The position numbers were made by a program, and so were the translations under genes. This document shows, piece by piece, positions 33,274-39,718 of a stretch of 64,000 nt of DNA (the first letter of the stretch is position 1; every line of letters begins with the position of its first letter). The notes beneath the pieces were generated by a model. The model ran no database searches. It saw nothing but the letters and a program-made list of their open reading frames with translations, and was not told the origin of the DNA. Location of the stretch: positions 2,232,001 through 2,296,000 of the forward strand of contig NZ_AP024895.1 in NCBI RefSeq assembly GCF_024347055.1, in the 5' to 3' direction. Origin of the DNA: Vibrio porteresiae DSM 19223 (GTDB lineage: Bacteria > Pseudomonadota > Gammaproteobacteria > Enterobacterales > Vibrionaceae).

Positions 33274-33358
33274 GTCCCGCGAACCAGCACTGGCCTTCTA
33301 AGCCAGTACGTAAAAAGCTGGAAGGACGTGAGAGGTTCGATTCCTCCGCGGGATGCCA
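33274..33358 (+). tRNA. D-armless tRNA-like element (UCU anticodon) at the 3' end of the giant RNA
   Basis: 7-bp acceptor GTCCCGC (33274-33280) with GCGGGAT (33348-33354, one G-U), discriminator G and encoded CCA (33356-33358). The T-loop is the canonical TTCGATT (33336-33342). The anticodon-like arm ACTGGC/GCCAGT (33289-33294, 33302-33307) has a 7-nt loop CTTCTAA, i.e. anticodon UCU (Arg). Only 8 nt separate acceptor and anticodon arm, so there is no D-arm. An extra pairing CCAGC/GCTGG (33284-33288, 33317-33321) or a variable arm fills the gap. It may be a processing or capping signal rather than a translating tRNA. Confidence 0.6.
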
Positions 33359-33394
33359 TACCACTGCTTTTCCACGAATTGGATTGTGGTTCAC

Positions 33395-33450
33395 AGCCTC
33401 TTTAGTTTTAGGTTTCGCTTACCTATCGGGACTAAAGAGGCTTCTTTTTG
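33395..33450 (+). terminator. Strong intrinsic terminator after the tRNA-like element
   Basis: 12-bp perfect stem AGCCTCTTTAGT/ACTAAAGAGGCT (33395-33406, 33431-33442) with an inner 5-bp hairpin in the loop, followed by TCTTTTTG. It gives the structured RNA a defined 3' boundary. Downstream genes would need read-through by boxA-type antitermination. Confidence 0.85.
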
Positions 33451-33476
33451 AACTATCAAAAAGTACGGAGGCGCAA

Positions 33477-33668
33477 ATGTGGGTTCTTATTCTTACTGTC
33501 ATTTTTGGACCAGAACACTCGGATGACAAACAGAAATTGGAAATAGAAAACTTTCAGGAAAAACAATCTTGTATTTCTGGAGGTGAACGTTTCATTAAGA
33601 ACAACAATAGCGAACTTGTTGTCATTTCCTACCAATGTAAAAAGAAAGCTGGGTTTGATCATGAATAA
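33477..33668 (+). CDS. Hypothetical small protein, first ORF of the pL operon
   Basis: 63 residues from the ATG at 33477, with GGAGG 7 nt upstream. Short hydrophobic start (MWVLILTVIFG) then a Lys/Glu-rich part with 'SCISGGERFIKNNNSELVVISYQC'. The hydrophobic start could be a signal sequence. It overlaps the next gene by 8 bp. No family recognised. Confidence 0.6.
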   Translation: MWVLILTVIFGPEHSDDKQKLEIENFQEKQSCISGGERFIKNNNSELVVISYQCKKKAGFDHE

Positions 33669-33804
33669 GCATGAGCGAATAGAGCAGGAAAAAATACTAA
33701 GTCCTAGGAATTGGGAAGAAAAACGAGCGATGGAAGCCAAAACCATCACTCGCTTCCAGTTAGCGCTGGCCTTCATTCTTTTAATCTTAGCTATTACTTA
33801 CTAA
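33661..33804 (+). CDS. Small membrane protein (47 aa)
   Basis: 47 residues: charged N-terminal 27, then one C-terminal membrane helix 'LALAFILLILAITY'. Coupled to both neighbours (8-bp overlap before, 11-bp gap after). Tail-anchored topology is likely; function unknown. Confidence 0.5.
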   Translation: MNKHERIEQEKILSPRNWEEKRAMEAKTITRFQLALAFILLILAITY

Positions 33805-33815
33805 AGGAGTTTTCC

Positions 33816-34823
33816 GTGTCCATTAATGTCAAAAGTTTCCAAATCCACCAGCTATCAAAATCTGATGATGGTGAGCTAACTATTTCATTCGGAAACCACG
33901 AGCTTCCTATCGCAAGCACTTGCGATGACCTAGTTAACGATCTTCACTTTACTTTCCGTGGTAAACCTAAGGCCTTTGGCGTGTTTAAGTCGGACAGTGA
34001 ATTTAAGTCTGTTTATGATTCATATGTTGACGGCTCAACGTCGTGGTACGACATGACCAAAACCTATGGCGAAGGCATTGTTCGCGAACTGTCAAAATAT
34101 CCTTTCGCAGATACTGGCGTATTGGTCATCACCCAATACCAATGCTTAGCTACAGATTACTTGATGATCTGCGTTGTTCCATCTAAGCACGGATTGTCTG
34201 TCTTGCCAGGCGCCCACCAGATTAACCAAACGGATTATCTGGACATCCCTCAAATGACCATCGCTGCACAGTTCAATTTATCTAGCTACTTTGCGAGGAA
34301 TAGTGACGACTATTACCACCTGTCTTTTATAAAGGGCCGGGCTGGTCGACGCGTTAGCGATTTCTTCCTCGACTTTCTTTGTGCGGATGTCGCCTTTGAC
34401 GCCAAGCAACAAAATACAGTTTTGCTTCAGGCTGTTTCTGATTTCATTTCGGACTCAAAGCTCGAAAAATCAGAAAGCCTGCAGTTGAAAAAGCAAGTGT
34501 CCGACTACTGTAAAGACAAGAAAAACAATGGCGATAACATCGTCGTAAGCGATCTGTCTGCGGAGCTGCCAGTGTATGAATCCGGACAATCATTCAATCA
34601 ATACATTACCTCTAATGGCTACGACCTTGAGAGCGAATTCCCCACCGAAGATTCTGTCATCAAAAAACTAACTAAGTACGTTGGTGCAGGCGGTGGCTTA
34701 AATATTAGTTTTGACGCCATGATTTTCGGTGAGCGAGTCTTCTACGATCCGGAAACTGACACTTTAACCATCAAAGGAACGCCTCCTAACCTAAGAGACC
34801 AGCTGACGAGAGATAGCAAATAA
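33816..34823 (+). CDS. Phage-encoded nucleoid-associated protein, YejK/NdpA homologue
   Basis: 335 residues from the GTG at 33816 (AAAGGAG upstream), the same length as E. coli YejK (335). The similarity spans the whole protein: start 'INVKSFQIHQL', 'VRELSKYPFADTGVL', 'YLDIPQMTIAAQFNLS', 'SFIKGRAGRRVSDFFLDFL', 'GGGLNISFDAMIFGERVFYDPETDTLTIKGTPPNLRDQL'. YejK is a nucleoid-associated protein that interacts with topoisomerases. A prophage copy could alter host nucleoid topology or DNA partition. It overlaps the next gene by 1 bp. Confidence 0.92.
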   Translation: MSINVKSFQIHQLSKSDDGELTISFGNHELPIASTCDDLVNDLHFTFRGKPKAFGVFKSDSEFKSVYDSYVDGSTSWYDMTKTYGEGIVRELSKYPFADTGVLVITQYQCLATDYLMICVVPSKHGLSVLPGAHQINQTDYLDIPQMTIAAQFNLSSYFARNSDDYYHLSFIKGRAGRRVSDFFLDFLCADVAFDAKQQNTVLLQAVSDFISDSKLEKSESLQLKKQVSDYCKDKKNNGDNIVVSDLSAELPVYESGQSFNQYITSNGYDLESEFPTEDSVIKKLTKYVGAGGGLNISFDAMIFGERVFYDPETDTLTIKGTPPNLRDQLTRDSK

Positions 34824-35074
34824 TGATTCAGGGTTTAGAAAAGAAAGAGCGCCTGGAGCTATTAATATCTCTTACCAATATAAGAAGTGAATCTCAAATC
34901 ACAGCGTTGGAAAGGTATTTCGTCGACGGTCTTAACTTTGAAGCAGCCGCGGCCATTGCAGAAATTCCTTCTTCCAACTTCAAAAGAGTATTGGATCGAG
35001 TTCAGGAAATTGATGCCGTAGTCGAAAAGATCAAAGAGATTGACTGGTGTAAGTTCAAATCAGAAAACCGATAA
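34823..35074 (+). CDS. PapB-like small transcription regulator
   Basis: 83 residues. 'LISLTNIRSESQITALERYFVDGLNFEAAAAIAEIPSSNFKRVLDRVQEI' matches the PapB/FocB family of fimbrial regulators (helix-turn-helix of about 50 residues). It overlaps the YejK-like stop by 1 bp, so the two are co-translated. Target unknown. Confidence 0.7.
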   Translation: MIQGLEKKERLELLISLTNIRSESQITALERYFVDGLNFEAAAAIAEIPSSNFKRVLDRVQEIDAVVEKIKEIDWCKFKSENR

Positions 35075-35137
35075 GTACACCCACCCCAAGCGTAATGATC
35101 GAGATTTCCCCGAATAACTTAATTAATAAGGAACAAC

Positions 35138-35860
35138 ATGAACATTTTGAAAAATGCTCTAGGTATTGATATCCCGCCACGTCCAGAGCTGACCGATGAG
35201 ATGAAGAAAGCTGGCGCGCTGAAGGCAGTTAAAAGCGGTCACCTAGCCAGTGTATCCGAAAGTGAAGCTGAGGATTTCGCCAGCGATATTGTTAAGCATT
35301 ACTACAGTGGTATTGACGCTTACGATTTGGCTAAGTACATGGATACCCACGGCAGTTGGGACGTCGATTCGATGTTTGTCGATGACATGGATCAAGTTAG
35401 CTTTTACATCCAAGATATCCATCGCGAAGCAATTAAAGACTGGGCTGATACTTACCAGCCTGCCCCACCTTTTGAACTGGGGGTTGAGCTGGATGTTCGC
35501 TCTTTTGAAGGCCCTAGCCATGGCGTTATTGACCGTATCTTTGAATATGAACCTGCAAAGTACTGCGTCAAAATGGCAGGGACTACAGAAGATAATACCT
35601 CCCGTCGCTTAATCAATTTCGAAGACGCAAAGCTGCGCAAAGTAGCGGTTGGTGATGTGGTTGAGCCAATAAAGCCTGACTATCAGCTGGCTAGTGGTGC
35701 TCAACGTTACGAAAGAGCGATAGTTGTATCCACCTCCCCTTTCGTTCTTATCTCAGAGCTTGCCGATATGCGTTGGGAATCTACCGTGAAACGCGAGCAA
35801 TTTAAGATCATTGGCAAGGCAACCGATCAGCAATTAAAAGAGTGTATCGCTCGTCTATAA
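35138..35860 (+). CDS. Unknown early protein (240 aa)
   Basis: 240 residues. N-terminal helices with 'SVSESEAEDFASDIVKHYYSGIDAYDLAKYMD', then 'DQVSFYIQDIHREAIKDWAD'. The C-terminal half is two KOW/SH3-like beta stretches ('VELDVRSFEGPSHGVIDRIFEYEPAKYCVK', 'RYERAIVVSTSPFVLISELADMRW'). No family recognised. Good ribosome site (AAGGAACAAC). Confidence 0.7.
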   Translation: MNILKNALGIDIPPRPELTDEMKKAGALKAVKSGHLASVSESEAEDFASDIVKHYYSGIDAYDLAKYMDTHGSWDVDSMFVDDMDQVSFYIQDIHREAIKDWADTYQPAPPFELGVELDVRSFEGPSHGVIDRIFEYEPAKYCVKMAGTTEDNTSRRLINFEDAKLRKVAVGDVVEPIKPDYQLASGAQRYERAIVVSTSPFVLISELADMRWESTVKREQFKIIGKATDQQLKECIARL

Positions 35861-35884
35861 CGTGGATTCTCGCGAGGAATTACC

Positions 35885-36097
35885 ATGGCAAAAGTAATAA
35901 GTACTCAGTTTGGTACCGTCACCGTTTCCGACGAATATTTTAGCACTTTATGTTTTATGAACGTTGTAAATCTCACCTTGATAAAGCCAGAGAACGATAA
36001 GAATGGTTATGGAGTCTGCAGAGAGATTCCGTCAGGAGTTTCTATAACCGAATCGTTTGTTGACATGTTTGCAAGTGAAGCTAGCCAATTACTTTAA
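35885..36097 (+). CDS. Hypothetical protein (70 aa)
   Basis: 70 residues with GAGG before the ATG. Beta-rich, small; 'NLTLIKPENDKNGYGVCREIPSGVSIT'. 24 bp after the preceding gene, in the pL operon. Nothing recognised. Confidence 0.5.
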   Translation: MAKVISTQFGTVTVSDEYFSTLCFMNVVNLTLIKPENDKNGYGVCREIPSGVSITESFVDMFASEASQLL

Positions 36098-36105
36098 GGA
36101 TCATT

Positions 36106-36375
36106 ATGGAACAGTCAGATATCGATAATGCGGTTAATGGAATAATGGAAATGCGCCCAACCGCAATACCTGCCGATGCAAAAACAAACCAAACGCTATC
36201 CCATCGTCGTGAAGTCGCGCGTCGATTGAGTGAAATTGAATTTGAGCGTGAAATATCACGAATACTCGAAGGCGAAATGCCTGAACATAGCGCTTTCTTT
36301 TTCAAAAGCCACCAGCCTTATAAAGGTAAAAGTAAAAATGGTGCCTTCAATTCATTCAATAGCAATAACTCTTAG
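36106..36375 (+). CDS. Hypothetical protein (89 aa)
   Basis: 89 residues, helical and highly charged in the middle ('HRREVARRLSEIEFEREISRILEGEMPEH'), Ser/Asn-rich C-terminus. AAGGATC precedes the ATG. No family recognised. Confidence 0.5.
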   Translation: MEQSDIDNAVNGIMEMRPTAIPADAKTNQTLSHRREVARRLSEIEFEREISRILEGEMPEHSAFFFKSHQPYKGKSKNGAFNSFNSNNS

Positions 36376-36499
36376 CCCTCCCCATAAACCACACCAGAGG
36401 CTTAATTAGCCACCGGTGTTGGTTATTGTTCAAAAAGCGTTCTCTGTGAGCAGACACGTTCAAAAGAGCCACGCTGATAATAAAGGAAGTGTGACCATT

Positions 36500-36940
36500 A
36501 TGACCAAACAATGGTGCTACAGCTTTGACGACAAGAACTTTGCAAACGGCACTTACGACACAAAAAAAGCTTGCCTGGAAGCCGCTCGTAAAGATGGACA
36601 TACCAAAAGACAAGTTGGCATGAGTGATGTTAAGCATGCTTATTTGGCCCAGTGCGAGACGCCGCCAAATGAACGAATGTTTCCCGATGCTGACTTTATT
36701 CTTGAATACATGGCAGATCAAGCTGGCTTGATGGCTTGGGGCGCTGAGAACGACTATCCAGATGTAACTCAACAACAGGAAGATGACCTAACTATTCAGT
36801 TACATGAACTACTAAGCAACTGGTGTAAAAAGTACGGCGTATCTCCATCATTCTTTATGGTTTATAAATCTATAAAATACGACTTAAGCTCCTTGAAACC
36901 AATAATGACAAATAAAGGGGCGAAGAAGAATGAAGATTAA
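36500..36940 (+). CDS. Unknown early protein (146 aa)
   Basis: 146 residues from ATG 36500 (MTKQWCYSFDDKNF), with AGGAAG about 10 nt upstream. A start at GTG 36491 is possible. 'CYSFDDKNFANGTYDTKKACLEAARKDG' recalls small phage proteins with that opening. The middle is acidic ('DADFILEYMADQAGLMAWGAENDYPD'). Overlaps the ASCH-like gene by 11 bp. Function unknown. Confidence 0.6.
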   Translation: MTKQWCYSFDDKNFANGTYDTKKACLEAARKDGHTKRQVGMSDVKHAYLAQCETPPNERMFPDADFILEYMADQAGLMAWGAENDYPDVTQQQEDDLTIQLHELLSNWCKKYGVSPSFFMVYKSIKYDLSSLKPIMTNKGAKKNED

Positions 36941-37610
36941 ACCGATGATCTTTAACTCTGAAATGGTTAAGGCACTTCTTTATGGTAAAAAATCCGTCAC
37001 TCGCAGACCTGTAAGCATTAAAGACGGCTGGGCTCTGAAAGATAACAAGCCAACCAAGATAACATCTCCCCACCCCAAAAAAGGGAAATGGGGTGCGCTT
37101 ATTCGAAAAGAGACTTTTGATAACAAATATCAACACGACATCGTCTCTGCACCTTGCTGGATCGGGGATCTGATTTACGTTCGAGAAACGTTTACTCCTG
37201 ACCCAGACGCAGATCATGAATCTTGGGATAATCACGAATTCACTTATCACGAATGGATAGGATGTAGACTTTCCCCGCAATTTCTCCCCCGACAACTGAA
37301 GACGGAACGCCACTGCTTATACAAAGCGGACTGCGATCTAGATATGGTTTGGACTCCTTCAATTCATATGCCTAGATGGGCTAGTCGACTAACTCTAAAA
37401 GTTACCGATGTCCGAATTGAAACACTGAACGAGCTACGAAAGTGCGAAGATCAAATCAAAAAAGAAGGCTTTGAGAACTGGCCGCAGTTCAAGCACGTAT
37501 GGGAAAGCATATACGGACAATCAAATCCAAATGATTATGTCTGGGTAATTGAGTTCGAAGTGATCCACCAGAATGTAGACAAGTATTTAGAGGCTATTAA
37601 TGGCAATTAA
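36930..37610 (+). CDS. ASCH-type phage protein
   Basis: 226 residues. 'MIFNSEMVKALLYGKKSVTRRPV', 'GDLIYVRETFTPD', 'SIHMPRWASRLTLKVTDVRIETLNEL' and 'NDYVWVIEFEV' is the familiar ASCH/PUA-like pattern of lambdoid early proteins. ASCH domains bind RNA or modified nucleotides. The precise role here is unknown. It overlaps the methylase start by 11 bp. Confidence 0.75.
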   Translation: MKIKPMIFNSEMVKALLYGKKSVTRRPVSIKDGWALKDNKPTKITSPHPKKGKWGALIRKETFDNKYQHDIVSAPCWIGDLIYVRETFTPDPDADHESWDNHEFTYHEWIGCRLSPQFLPRQLKTERHCLYKADCDLDMVWTPSIHMPRWASRLTLKVTDVRIETLNELRKCEDQIKKEGFENWPQFKHVWESIYGQSNPNDYVWVIEFEVIHQNVDKYLEAINGN

Positions 37611-38430
37611 ACACCCGGTGATTAGATATCATGGAGCAAAATTTCGTTTGGCTAAATGGGTAATTTCTCACTTCCCGCGACATACCTGCTATGTCGAACC
37701 TTTTGGTGGAGCAGCTGGCGTTCTTATCCAAAAGCCAAGATCATACGCAGAGGTTTATAACGACCTTGATAATGACATAGTGAACCTTTTCCAAGTCCTT
37801 CGTTGTGAGGAATCAAATAAAAGGCTTCAAGAGCTTTGTTTGCTAACGCCATATTCACGAATCGAGTTTGAAAGATCATTTGAACCATGTGAAGAGCCCA
37901 TAGAAAAAGCGCGAAGACTAGTCGTTAGGGCTACGATGGGATTTGGCACAGCGGCTGCAAATAAAGGAACGACAGGATTTAGGCTAGACACAAAAAGAAA
38001 ATGCGCCACCGCGATGCACCTTTGGGCTCGATACCCTGACAATTTATCATCGATATGCGAACGATTAGCGTCAGTTTTAATTGAGAGCAAGCCCGCAGTC
38101 GAAGTGATGAGAAAGCATGATGCCATCACAACCCTTCATTACCTTGATCCTCCTTACCTCCCTCAGACTAGAGTTTCTGGTAATCGATATTATCAGCACG
38201 AGATGACAATCGAAGACCATGAACAACTCCTTTACCAGATCAAGGAACTGAAAGGCATGGTTGTTCTTTCTGGCTACGATTCTGAACTATATAACGACCT
38301 ACTCCCTGACTGGAGAAAAGAGGTCAAAAGTTCTCGCATCTCTGCTGGACGAGGTACAGCTGTTAGAACTGAATGTTTATGGATTTCCCCCAACTGCAAA
38401 GCCTCTCAGGCCGGAGTAACCAATGATTGA
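37600..38430 (+). CDS. DNA adenine methylase (D12 class)
   Basis: 276 residues. Motif I 'YVEPFGGAAGVLI' (about 31-43), catalytic 'LDPPYLPQ' (about 185), N-terminal 'RYHGAKFRLAKWV' that binds SAM. D12/Dam-type N6-adenine methylase of the pL operon, distinct from the methylase at 27039-27737. Likely protects phage DNA from restriction. 8-bp overlap with the next gene. Confidence 0.9.
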   Translation: MAIKHPVIRYHGAKFRLAKWVISHFPRHTCYVEPFGGAAGVLIQKPRSYAEVYNDLDNDIVNLFQVLRCEESNKRLQELCLLTPYSRIEFERSFEPCEEPIEKARRLVVRATMGFGTAAANKGTTGFRLDTKRKCATAMHLWARYPDNLSSICERLASVLIESKPAVEVMRKHDAITTLHYLDPPYLPQTRVSGNRYYQHEMTIEDHEQLLYQIKELKGMVVLSGYDSELYNDLLPDWRKEVKSSRISAGRGTAVRTECLWISPNCKASQAGVTND

Positions 38431-38806
38431 TCTTAAAGACCAGACCAAACTGCAAATCTCAAAAACTGAAAATGAGATTCGAGCGGATGCTGTTGCGAAT
38501 TTTGTTGGTGTAATTACTGGGGCATACTGCAGCGGCCTTGTTGATAACCACCCCACCACTTTTGATATTCACAATACTGCAGTACTTCATGTTAAGACGC
38601 GTTATGGTGTCGACATTCCTATTTGGGATGACGAGGATGCCAAACGCAGTCGCACAGACACCTACGAGTTAGGTGTGGAAGCCCTGAAAACTGAAATTGC
38701 CAACTTGAGAGACTGGCTTCAGCACATCGCCGTCAATTCAGGGAATGAAAATGAAGTAATCGACGCAGTTCAATCCGCTTTGTGCGGAGAAGCAAGAAAC
38801 TATTAG
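38423..38806 (+). CDS. Unknown protein (127 aa)
   Basis: 127 residues, soluble: N-terminal helix-rich, 'TFDIHNTAVLHVKTRYGVDIPIWDDEDAKRSRTDTYELGVEALKTEIANLRDWLQ'. Overlaps the methylase by 8 bp, so it is co-translated. Not recognised. Confidence 0.6.
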   Translation: MIDLKDQTKLQISKTENEIRADAVANFVGVITGAYCSGLVDNHPTTFDIHNTAVLHVKTRYGVDIPIWDDEDAKRSRTDTYELGVEALKTEIANLRDWLQHIAVNSGNENEVIDAVQSALCGEARNY

Positions 38807-38855
38807 ATATCATTAAAAGGACGCATCATGATCGTCTTACACGATGGAACCGAAC

Positions 38856-39365
38856 ATGAATTCCACCCCTTCAATAGAAACAATCGCTTTTGCATTATCA
38901 AACATCAATCGATTCACCGGCCATGTTGGCCAGTATAGCGTGGCGCAACATTGTGTAATGATTGCGGAAAAGCTACCTACTGAACATAAATTGTCAGGAC
39001 TCCTGCACGATGCTCCAGAAGCCTACCTTGGTGATGTGTCAGCGCCTCTCAAACGGCTACTTCCGGATTATCGAGACATTGAGCAATATTACCATTCAGT
39101 GATCGACCAATGCTTTAATGTAGAAACTCAACACCCTGCAGTGAAGGAATTCGATCTTAGTATGCTCGTTGCGGAGGCCGCTCGGTTTGGTCTCCCTCTT
39201 GAACACTTCCCCAAGAAAGTCCCCTTATACACGAACCAATTCTCAACTTGGCCTGCGTGGATGGCTGAAAAGCGCTTTCTTGACATGTATCAAAAACTGA
39301 CGGGAAACCCAGTAAAGCAGAGAGTAAAAGAGTCAACGATAACTCACAAAATAGTGGAAATTTAG
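38856..39365 (+). CDS. HD-domain phosphohydrolase with disturbed 5' end
   Basis: About 169 residues from ATG 38856; ATG 38844 adds 4. The HD motif is intact: 'TGHVGQYSVAQHCVM', 'LLHDAPEAYLGDVSAPLK' and a later Asp in 'VAEAARFGLPLEHF'. Homologues usually start with a 'LHDG...' segment. Such a segment (MIVLHDGTEHEF, ATG 38829, good ribosome site AAAAGGACGC) exists here in another frame and ends at a stop after 36 codons. A small deletion probably shifted the frame. YfbR-like nucleotidase or similar. Confidence 0.75.
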   Translation: MNSTPSIETIAFALSNINRFTGHVGQYSVAQHCVMIAEKLPTEHKLSGLLHDAPEAYLGDVSAPLKRLLPDYRDIEQYYHSVIDQCFNVETQHPAVKEFDLSMLVAEAARFGLPLEHFPKKVPLYTNQFSTWPAWMAEKRFLDMYQKLTGNPVKQRVKESTITHKIVEI

Positions 39366-39367
39366 AA

Positions 39368-39646
39368 ATGAGACATTGGGAACTTCAAGAATTAGCAGGC
39401 GCAGCTTTAGGTTTAACGGAAGATCAAACAGAGGAGATAATAGATAGCGACGAAGACTTTGATACACCTCTCTTAAAGAAGTTTAATATTGATTTTGAAC
39501 AATTCTCCAATGTTGCTGAAGCGCTTTTAAAACTAACTCCGGTTTTAAAATCTCCACTATCAGGAGAACTCGATCATGCATTCGTTAAACAAGTAGACGG
39601 AGGATACTTAGCAATAATTAAAACTCCTGCCATTATAAAATATTAA
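39368..39646 (+). CDS. Hypothetical acidic protein (92 aa)
   Basis: 92 residues, strongly acidic ('TEDQTEEIIDSDEDFDTPLL') with a central helix. 2 bp after the HD gene stop, so same operon. Resembles small early lambdoid proteins but I cannot place it in a family. Confidence 0.55.
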   Translation: MRHWELQELAGAALGLTEDQTEEIIDSDEDFDTPLLKKFNIDFEQFSNVAEALLKLTPVLKSPLSGELDHAFVKQVDGGYLAIIKTPAIIKY

Positions 39647-39718
39647 CGTCTAGATCGCTCTTTCAGATCGCCAATCATAGGCTGCTATTAACAAACATAT
39701 CTACTGTGTGGACCAAGC

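Larger units (their letters stand above)
32190..33358 (+). ncRNA. Giant structured phage RNA (GOLLD/ROOL-like in kind)
   Basis: About 1.17 kb between the pL start and a strong terminator, with no credible ORF. Perfect complementary segments include 32237-32242/32255-32260, 32349-32353/32361-32365, 32589-32595/32599-32605, 32606-32619/32676-32689 (14 bp, one G-U), 32789-32794/32806-32811, 32898-32914/32922-32937 (three stacked helices), 33029-33042/33138-33151 (14 bp, no mismatch) and 33195-33202/33255-33262. An H-type pseudoknot lies at 32267-32302. The 3' end is a tRNA-like fold. Large ornate RNAs of prophages, often near tRNA genes, are known as GOLLD and ROOL. Membership in a known class is not shown; the function is unknown. 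Confidence 0.72.

Noticed and set aside
33274..33358. Element considered as a normal tRNA-Arg or as part of tmRNA
   Set aside because: No D-arm for a normal tRNA, and no tag-reading frame or split ends typical of tmRNA.
36356..36775. 139-residue minus-strand frame
   Set aside because: Lies opposite the clear plus-strand gene at 36500-36940; shadow.
39656..39664. CGCTCTTTC, boxA-like, before the SNF2 gene
   Set aside because: One mismatch to boxA and no accompanying hairpin; likely chance in a long sequence.
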